Below are positions 59,024-64,000 of a stretch of DNA of 64,000 nucleotides, piece by piece (positions within the stretch are counted from its first letter, which is position 1; each line of letters opens with the position of its first letter). Made by a program: the position numbers and the translations under genes. The notes under the pieces were generated by a model. It did not search any database. It was given only the letters and a program-made list of their open reading frames with translations, and was not told the origin of the DNA. This stretch comes from Bog-756 sp049517675 (GTDB lineage Bacteria; Actinomycetota; Acidimicrobiia; Acidimicrobiales; RAAP-2), in NCBI GenBank assembly GCA_049517675.1, contig JBEKRV010000012.1, positions 11,751-75,750 of the forward strand, written 5' to 3'.

Positions 59024-60253
59024 TCAGCCCACCCCGCGGGTGAGCAGCAACGAGCCGGCGATCGGTCCGCCGCCGTTGCTCACCGCAGCCACCTCCGGCG
59101 GTCCGCCCCGGGCCGTCACCACCTGGCGCTCCCCGCCGTCGCCGCGCAGCTGCACGCACGCCTCGTGGATGAGCCCGAAGCCGTGCAGGCGCCCGCCGGA
59201 CAGCTGGCCCCCGGCCGTATTGAGCGGTAGCGAACCACCGAGGCCGATGGCGGTGCCGTCCTCGACGAAGGCGCCGCTCTCGCCGCGGCCGCAGAACCCC
59301 AGTGCCTCGAGCCACACCAGGACCAGGATCGAGAACCCGTCGTAGAGCTGGGCGATGTCCACGTCCGTGGGCCGCAGCTCGGTCCGTTCCCACATCGACG
59401 CGGCGGCGTCCCGGGCTGCCATGGTGGTCATGTCGTCGAACTGGTCCCAGCTGGGGCGGCCGCGCAGGGCGGTGCCGACCGCGTTGACCTGACAGACCGG
59501 GTGGCCCACGTCGGGGGCGTGGTCCCGGTGGGAGACGACCAGGGCGGTCGCCCCGTCGCTCGGCGCGTCGCAGTCGAAGAGGCACAGGGGTGTCGAGATC
59601 ATGCGCGCCCCGAGGTAGTCGGACATCGCCATGGGATCGCGGTAGATGGCCTTGGGGTTGACGCCGGCATTGCGCCGGGCGTTGAGCGCGATCTGACCGA
59701 GCTGCCCGCGGGTCAGCCCGAACTCGTGCATGCGACGCTCGGCCACCAGGGCGATCCAATTGACGGCGGAGACCGCCCCGAAGGGGAGCGTCCACTGGAG
59801 GAATCCGGAGAAGCGGGGGACACCCCCACCCCCACCCCCGTCGCCGCCGATGCCCTGGCGACCGCCGTCGCCCTGGGCGGTCGACTCGGTGACGGTCCGG
59901 TAGACGAGGACGTGGCGGGCGAGGCCGGCCCCGACGGCCAGGCACGCGGCGATGAGTGCGCGCATCTGCCCGGCCCCCTCGCCCCCACCGTCGTGCCAGT
60001 TGAGCCGCAGCCGCAGTGCGTCCTGCACCTCGGGGGATGACGGGCCGGCGAACCCGGGGGTGCCGGCGCCCATGCCCGGATAGGTGGACAGGCCGTCGAT
60101 GTCGTCGCGGGTCAGTCCGGCGTCGGCCACCGCGTCCAGGCAGGCGTCCACCGTCAGGTCGATCCCGGTTCGCCCGAGCCGTCGTCCCACCGCCGACTGC
60201 CCGATCCCCGAGATGACGGCGCGTCGCTCGAGCGGCTCCCCGTCGACGCTCAC
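59024..60253 (-). CDS. Thiolase-fold protein without catalytic Cys (Ltp2-like aldolase candidate)
   Basis: A 409-residue SCP2-thiolase-family protein. It has the family motifs AQLYDGFSILVLVWLEALGFC and NTAGGQLSGGRLHGFGLIHEACVQLRG. The site where thiolases carry the nucleophile reads HDGGGEGAGQ, with no Cys. The same change is known in the steroid side-chain aldolase Ltp2, which works only with a DUF35 partner; here a DUF35 protein is encoded immediately upstream with a GTGA overlap. Retro-aldol cleavage of a CoA ester is therefore likely, by inference. A Gly-rich loop is encoded by an (ACCCCC)3 repeat. GTG 60253 is used. Confidence 0.78.
   Translation of the reverse strand: MSVDGEPLERRAVISGIGQSAVGRRLGRTGIDLTVDACLDAVADAGLTRDDIDGLSTYPGMGAGTPGFAGPSSPEVQDALRLRLNWHDGGGEGAGQMRALIAACLAVGAGLARHVLVYRTVTESTAQGDGGRQGIGGDGGGGGGVPRFSGFLQWTLPFGAVSAVNWIALVAERRMHEFGLTRGQLGQIALNARRNAGVNPKAIYRDPMAMSDYLGARMISTPLCLFDCDAPSDGATALVVSHRDHAPDVGHPVCQVNAVGTALRGRPSWDQFDDMTTMAARDAAASMWERTELRPTDVDIAQLYDGFSILVLVWLEALGFCGRGESGAFVEDGTAIGLGGSLPLNTAGGQLSGGRLHGFGLIHEACVQLRGDGGERQVVTARGGPPEVAAVSNGGGPIAGSLLLTRGVG
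59822..59839. repeat. Hexanucleotide repeat (ACCCCC)3 inside the thiolase-fold gene
   Basis: Three perfect copies encode part of a poly-Gly loop (GDGGGGGGVP). Length changes of one unit would keep the frame. Confidence 0.7.
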
Positions 60254-60705
60254 GACGGCGCGTCCCCGGGCACCGGGCGGAACAGCGGGAGGTAGACGTC
60301 GTCGACATGGTCGAATACGACCTCGACGGCCATGCCGGTGCGGACGTCGTCGACGGCCACGTCGACCAGGTTGGTGGTGAGCCGCACGTCGTCCTGCTCG
60401 TCGATGGCGACCAGACCGATGACGTAGGGCCCGCTGCCCGGGATCCACTCGTGGACGTTCACGGTGTGGGCCACCACGGTGGCCCGCCCGCTCACCTCCT
60501 CGGGCGCCAGCTCGGCCGACAGGCAGGTGGGGCATCTCGGCGCCGGGGGATGGATGTAGGTGCGGCAGGCCTGGCACCGGAGGAACCGGAGGTGCCCGTC
60601 GGCGCCCGAGGTCCAGAAGAACTCGTTCTCCGGCTCCAGTCGGGGGAGGAGCCGGAGTGCCGGGCCCCGTGCCGGCAGGTCGCGTCCGTCGGGCCCGGGG
60701 GTCAC
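60250..60705 (-). CDS. DUF35 / OB-fold zinc-ribbon protein (acyl-CoA-associated)
   Basis: A 151-residue DUF35 protein. The rubredoxin-like zinc ribbon is LRCQACRTYIHPPAPRCPTC (two CxxC knuckles), followed by an OB fold (GRATVVAHTVNVHEW, GLVAIDEQDDVRLTTNLVDV). Such proteins partner Cys-less thiolase-fold aldolases and acyl-CoA hydratases (for example ChsH2 with Ltp2). GTG 60705 overlaps the upstream dehydrogenase stop by GTGA, and its own stop overlaps the thiolase-fold gene start. The three genes are therefore one coupled unit. Confidence 0.88.
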   Translation of the reverse strand: MTPGPDGRDLPARGPALRLLPRLEPENEFFWTSGADGHLRFLRCQACRTYIHPPAPRCPTCLSAELAPEEVSGRATVVAHTVNVHEWIPGSGPYVIGLVAIDEQDDVRLTTNLVDVAVDDVRTGMAVEVVFDHVDDVYLPLFRPVPGDAPS

Positions 60706-61688
60706 CGTCGACCGAGGACGTCGGGATTGACGACGTGGAGCGGTCGGGCCCCGGCCAGGAGCCGGCACAGGTCGTCGGCGATGATCCGGGTGTGGTTGGA
60801 CTCCGTGTCGTAGGTGGCGCCGCCGATGTGGGGGGCGAGCACCACCGAGGGGAGCTGGCACAGGGGATGGTCGGGTGCCAGGAACTCCCCTTCGAAGTGG
60901 TCGAGGCCGGCCGCGGACACCTGGCCCGAGCGCAGGGCGTCCACCAGGGCGTCCGTGTCGTGCAGTGCGGCGCGAGCCGAATTGAGGAAGACGACGCCCG
61001 GGCGCATGGCGGCGAACTGCGCGGCGCCGATCATGCCGGTGGTCTCCGGGGTGACCGGCGCGTGGAGCGATACCACGTCCGAGCGCTCCAACAACTCGTC
61101 GAGGCCCACCGTGGGATCGTCGGCATAGGGGTCGTAGGCGATGACCTCCATGCCCAGGCCGCGCAACCGCCAGCGCAGGGCCCGGCCGACGGCGCCCAGC
61201 CCGACCAGCCCGACGGTCCGCCCGGCGAGCTCCCAGGCCCGGAAGCGCTGGTAGGGGATGGTCCCGTCCTTGTAGATGTCACCCCGACGGACGTCGGCGT
61301 CGGCCGCCACGATCTGGCGGGTCGCGCCGAACAGCAGGGCGACGGTCAGCTCGGCCACACCGTCGGCGTTGCGCCCGGGCGCCCGCAGGACGGGGATCCC
61401 CGCCGCGGTGGCCGCGTCCACGTCCACGTTGGTCGGGTCGCCCCGACAGCTGCACACGGCCACCAGGGGCAGCTCGAACAGCGGCCCTGCGCACCGGTCG
61501 CTCTCCACGATGGCGATGGTGGCTCCTTCGTCGGCCATCCGGTCGGCCAGCTGCTGGGCGTCGTAGATGCGCAGTGTCGGCTGGTCGAGCCACGAGTCGA
61601 TGGTCAGATCGGCGAGTTGGCCGAGAAGGTCGAGCCCGGGACCGCGCACCGCGGCGGTCACCAGAGCCTTGTGTCGTGCATCCGGCAT
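60702..61688 (-). CDS. D-isomer-specific 2-hydroxyacid dehydrogenase
   Basis: A 328-residue NAD-dependent dehydrogenase. The dinucleotide motif VGLVGLGAVGRALRWRL lies near the middle. The catalytic Arg is in LNSARAAL, Glu in DHFEGEFL, and His in APHIGGATYD, the full Arg-Glu-His triad. It interconverts a 2-keto acid and its D-2-hydroxy acid. ATG 61688 is used; the purine-rich GGGGAGAGGG upstream is a loose ribosome binding site. It is divergent from the FGGY kinase and is the first gene of the DUF35/Ltp2-like operon. Confidence 0.88.
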   Translation of the reverse strand: MPDARHKALVTAAVRGPGLDLLGQLADLTIDSWLDQPTLRIYDAQQLADRMADEGATIAIVESDRCAGPLFELPLVAVCSCRGDPTNVDVDAATAAGIPVLRAPGRNADGVAELTVALLFGATRQIVAADADVRRGDIYKDGTIPYQRFRAWELAGRTVGLVGLGAVGRALRWRLRGLGMEVIAYDPYADDPTVGLDELLERSDVVSLHAPVTPETTGMIGAAQFAAMRPGVVFLNSARAALHDTDALVDALRSGQVSAAGLDHFEGEFLAPDHPLCQLPSVVLAPHIGGATYDTESNHTRIIADDLCRLLAGARPLHVVNPDVLGRR

Positions 61689-61765
61689 ACGACCGCCCTC
61701 TCCCCTGGCTAGCGTTCTGATCGCCCGGGACAGTAGCACCGACCTCAGGGGGGAAAGCAGAACAC

Positions 61766-63205
61766 ATGGATCTCGACGAGCAGGTGGCGCCGGACGCGGT
61801 CCGGCCTCCCGGGGGGGAGTGCACGATCGGGATCGACGTGGGCACCACCGCGGTCAAGGCGGTGGCGGTGGATGCCGACGGAAGCGTGGTGGCCCGGGCA
61901 CGCGTTCCCCACCGGGTCATCACACCGGTGCCCGACGTGCTCGAGCACGATGCGCTGCGGGCCTGGCGACAGGGCCCCCGCCGGGCGCTGGCCGCGGTGG
62001 CCGGTGCCCTCGACGGCCCCGCCGCCGGGGTGGTCACCTCGGCGATGGTCCCGTCCATCACCGCCGTCGACCGCCGGGGCATCCCCCGCCTGCCCGGTCT
62101 GCTCTACGGGGACGTCCGGGCCCGCGAGGACGGTCTGGACGGGCCGGTGGCCCGGCCCCACGACCACGGGGGCGAACGGGAGGAGGGGAGGCGCATGCTG
62201 GCCTGGGCCGTGGCCGAGCAGCCCGGGGCAGCCGGGTACTGGCCGTGCCAGGCCGTGGCCACTCATGCGCTCTGCGGTGTGCCCGGCGTCGACTCGGCCA
62301 CCGCCACCTCCTTCGGGAGCCTGATGCGAGGGGGCCGGTGGGACCGCGACGTCCTGGCCGCCATCGGCGTCGAGGAAGGCCAGCTGGCCCGGCTCGTCCC
62401 CCTCGGCCGACCGGCGGGGACCGTCCCCGGGACACCGACGGTGGTCGGTGGAGGGTCGATCGACGCCTTCTGCGAGCAGATCGTGTCCGGCGCCGTCCAC
62501 GTCGGCGACGTACTGGCCATCTTCGGTGCCACCCTGGTCGTCTGGGTGGTGACCGACGAATGGGTCGAGGTGACCGGGCTCACGTCGTTCCCGAGCACCG
62601 TGCCCGAGCGGTTCATGGTCGGGGGGCCGAGCAACGCCGGCGCCCTGTTCGTCGACTGGGTCCGTGTCGTCACCGGGGGCGCACCGGCGAGCGGCCGCCG
62701 CAGCCGGGCCGCCGCACCCGGGGCCGGGGGCCGCGAGGGGGACCCGGGGCGGGTGCCGGTGTGGCTGCCCTATCTGCGCGGGGAGCGCACCCCCTTCCAC
62801 GACCCGGGCCTCCAGGCCAGCCTCCTCGGGCTGGACATCGCCCACGGGCCCGACGCCGTGGTGCGAGCCTCGTACGAGGCCAGCGGGTTCGTCATCCGCC
62901 GCATCGTCGAGCGTTCCGGCGGGAGGGCGCATCGGGTGGTGGCCACCGGCGGCGGCTCCCGGTCGGTGGCGTGGATGCAGGCGGTGGCCGACGCCACCGG
63001 CCTGCCGGTCGACACGGTGGCCGTCCCCGAAGGGGCCGCCCTGGGCGCGGCGTTCCTCGCCCGTATGACCGCCGGCCTCGAGACCGACTTCCATGCCTCG
63101 GCGGGGTGGGCCCGGCCCGGCACCCGGATCGAGCCCGACCCGGCGTGGGCAGCCCAGGCGTCCCTCAGGTTCCGCCGGTTCGAGGAACAAGGACCGCCGG
63201 GCTGA
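61766..63205 (+). CDS. FGGY-family carbohydrate kinase
   Basis: A 479-residue FGGY sugar/polyol kinase. CTIGIDVGTTAVKAVAVDADGSVVARARVPH is the N-terminal phosphate-binding hairpin, YLRGERTPFHDPGLQA is the signature-2 region, and VATGGGSRSVAWMQAVADATGLPVDTV is the C-terminal ATP-binding part. The N-terminal half is somewhat divergent, with many Gly/Pro insertions near 130 and 310. It phosphorylates a sugar, polyol or ulose, the substrate being unknown. ATG 61766 is used. It is divergent from the 2-hydroxyacid dehydrogenase and convergent with a lipoprotein gene. Confidence 0.85.
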   Translation: MDLDEQVAPDAVRPPGGECTIGIDVGTTAVKAVAVDADGSVVARARVPHRVITPVPDVLEHDALRAWRQGPRRALAAVAGALDGPAAGVVTSAMVPSITAVDRRGIPRLPGLLYGDVRAREDGLDGPVARPHDHGGEREEGRRMLAWAVAEQPGAAGYWPCQAVATHALCGVPGVDSATATSFGSLMRGGRWDRDVLAAIGVEEGQLARLVPLGRPAGTVPGTPTVVGGGSIDAFCEQIVSGAVHVGDVLAIFGATLVVWVVTDEWVEVTGLTSFPSTVPERFMVGGPSNAGALFVDWVRVVTGGAPASGRRSRAAAPGAGGREGDPGRVPVWLPYLRGERTPFHDPGLQASLLGLDIAHGPDAVVRASYEASGFVIRRIVERSGGRAHRVVATGGGSRSVAWMQAVADATGLPVDTVAVPEGAALGAAFLARMTAGLETDFHASAGWARPGTRIEPDPAWAAQASLRFRRFEEQGPPG

Positions 63206-63218
63206 GCGCCCCGGCGGG

Positions 63219-63234
63219 ACCCGGCTGACCGGGT
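63219..63234. terminator. Hairpin between convergent kinase and lipoprotein genes
   Basis: ACCCGG and CCGGGT pair perfectly around CTGA in the 42-base gap between convergent genes. The stem is short, with no T-run. Confidence 0.4.
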
Positions 63235-63247
63235 GTCGACGGTCCGG

Positions 63248-63808
63248 CTACGCCGAGCATTCCGGGGGGTCGGTGAGCCCCCACAGCGCGGCCACGGCCG
63301 GAGGGATGGGCGTCTTCGACGGGCAGAACGGCTCGGATCCGAGGGACACCATCGTCCAGCTCCCGCCGGCGGTCCGGGTGAAGATCCCGGTCTCCCCGCC
63401 GTCCTGCATGCCCACTTCGGTCTGCTGGCTGGCCGTGGCTGATGGGAGGAACGAGGCGAGCGCCCAGTACGTGCCGGTGGACGGATCGGTGGCGAGGTAG
63501 ACGCTCCCGGGCGACGTGCCCTCGATCTCGGAGGGGTCCACCTGCTTGTAGGCGGCGTAGGCCGCGGTGAGCGCGGCCTTGTCGGCCGCTGTGGCCACGA
63601 CGTTGACCGGGCCCGAGGCGGCGGCGGTGCTGGAGGTCGACGTCCCCGGGACACCGGTGGTGGACGTCGTGGTGCCGGTGGTGGTGGACGTCGTGGTGGC
63701 CGACGGCGGCCTCGTCGTCGTCGACGACGAGGATGACGACCCGCACGCGGTGAGGGTCCCGGCGAGGGCGACCGCCGCCAACAGCGTCATCGCTCGGGAG
63801 GGGGCCAT
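63248..63808 (-). CDS. Lipoprotein of unknown function
   Basis: A 186-residue lipoprotein. The signal sequence MAPSRAMTLLAAVALAGTLTAC ends in the lipobox LTAC (Cys near residue 22). It is followed by a Ser/Thr-rich linker that contains repeated TTT(S/G)TT-type units, probably spanning the cell wall. The ~120-residue globular end (ADKAALTAAYAAYKQVDPSEIEG... to ...WGLTDPPECSA) is not recognised and has two Cys that may form a disulfide. It would be anchored on the outer face of the membrane. Confidence 0.78.
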   Translation of the reverse strand: MAPSRAMTLLAAVALAGTLTACGSSSSSSTTTRPPSATTTSTTTGTTTSTTGVPGTSTSSTAAASGPVNVVATAADKAALTAAYAAYKQVDPSEIEGTSPGSVYLATDPSTGTYWALASFLPSATASQQTEVGMQDGGETGIFTRTAGGSWTMVSLGSEPFCPSKTPIPPAVAALWGLTDPPECSA

Positions 63809-64000
63809 GTCCCACTCTTGCAGTTCGGCCCGGTCGGACGGGTGATCCGGAGCCGCGGGCCGGTTCGGGGTGTGCTGCCTCAGCCTCGATCCACCGAATT
63901 ACGACCTGTGACCCCTCCCGCTGAGGTCTGACCATACGCGGAAAATGCCCCCTGTCTTGGGAAGATGTGACTCGCTGAAGTCCACACGACCCTCGAACAG
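63809..64000. other. Right-end intergenic region
   Basis: These 192 bases are lower in GC than the rest (for example TACGCGGAAAATGCC and GGGAAGATGTGAC) and hold no supportable gene. They probably contain the lipoprotein promoter and part of a neighbouring regulatory region outside the window. Confidence 0.5.

Noticed and set aside
59822..59839. (ACCCCC)3 as a phase-variation switch
   Set aside because: A six-base unit cannot shift the frame, so it only alters a Gly loop length.
57222..60308. 1028-codon minus-strand ORF through the GMC gene and thiolase-fold gene
   Set aside because: No domain. The real minus-strand gene at 59024-60253 is in another frame.

Overview
The window is GC-rich, densely coded DNA whose genes look like those of a high-GC actinobacterium. 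An Acidimicrobiia-like relative is my guess, inferred from the mix of LLM/F420-type enzymes, many CoA-linked catabolic genes, P450s, and TANNNT -10 boxes placed 5-8 bases before start codons (leaderless-type promoters). There is no rRNA, tRNA, CRISPR array, integrase or transposase. Species and pathway assignments are inference from protein motifs.

Layout. 1-2 kb: end of an unrecognised gene, a glycosyltransferase-like/methyltransferase fusion and a DUF1918 protein. 2-13.3 kb: MaoC dehydratase, LLM oxidoreductase, P450, alpha/beta hydrolase, two ACMSD-like amidohydrolases flanking a D-aminoacylase-like amidohydrolase, a VOC protein, an MFS transporter and an amidase. 13.3-25.8 kb: D-threonine-aldolase-like enzyme, small membrane protein, extended crotonase, two family III CoA-transferases (one with permuted domain order), YtcJ-like and ACMSD-like amidohydrolases, P450, acyl-CoA ligase, cupin and crotonase. 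25.8-31.3 kb: copper amine oxidase, 3Fe-4S-type ferredoxin, a double-length acyl-CoA dehydrogenase and an SDR. 31.3-39.4 kb: VOC and Gfo/Idh/MocA pair, CoA ligase and arylsulfatase pair, RidA and RraA cluster, cupin and ureidoglycolate-lyase-like protein. 39.5-46.3 kb: a complete Liv-type ABC importer (lipoprotein, fused permease, two ATPases) continuing into a thiolase, then a PPOX protein. 46.3-49.1 kb: secreted protein of unknown function, ArsR/SRPBCC pair starting inside a 44-bp perfect palindrome, and a chimeric ORF that looks like a deletion scar. 49.1-61.7 kb: SDR/crotonase, thiolase-like protein/ACAD facing a second ACAD, TetR facing a P450, GMC oxidoreductase with its small subunit, and a 2-hydroxyacid dehydrogenase/DUF35/Cys-less thiolase operon. 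61.8-64 kb: FGGY kinase and a lipoprotein.

How it fits together. The genes supply uptake (Liv importer, MFS), release (sulfatase, amidase, hydrolase, amine oxidase), activation (CoA ligases, CoA-transferases), hydroxylation (P450s, ferredoxin), beta-oxidation (ACADs, crotonases, MaoC, SDRs, thiolases) and chain cleavage (DUF35/Ltp2-like aldolase pair). This resembles an actinobacterial island for degrading large cyclic or branched carboxylic substrates. The actual substrate cannot be read from the sequence.

The least ordinary features are regulatory: the self-symmetric ArsR promoter/start palindrome, two near-identical overlapping divergent promoters (AGGGTACYGT), several tiny leader ORFs overlapping the next start by ATGA/GTGA, and a TetR-type operator over a P450 promoter.
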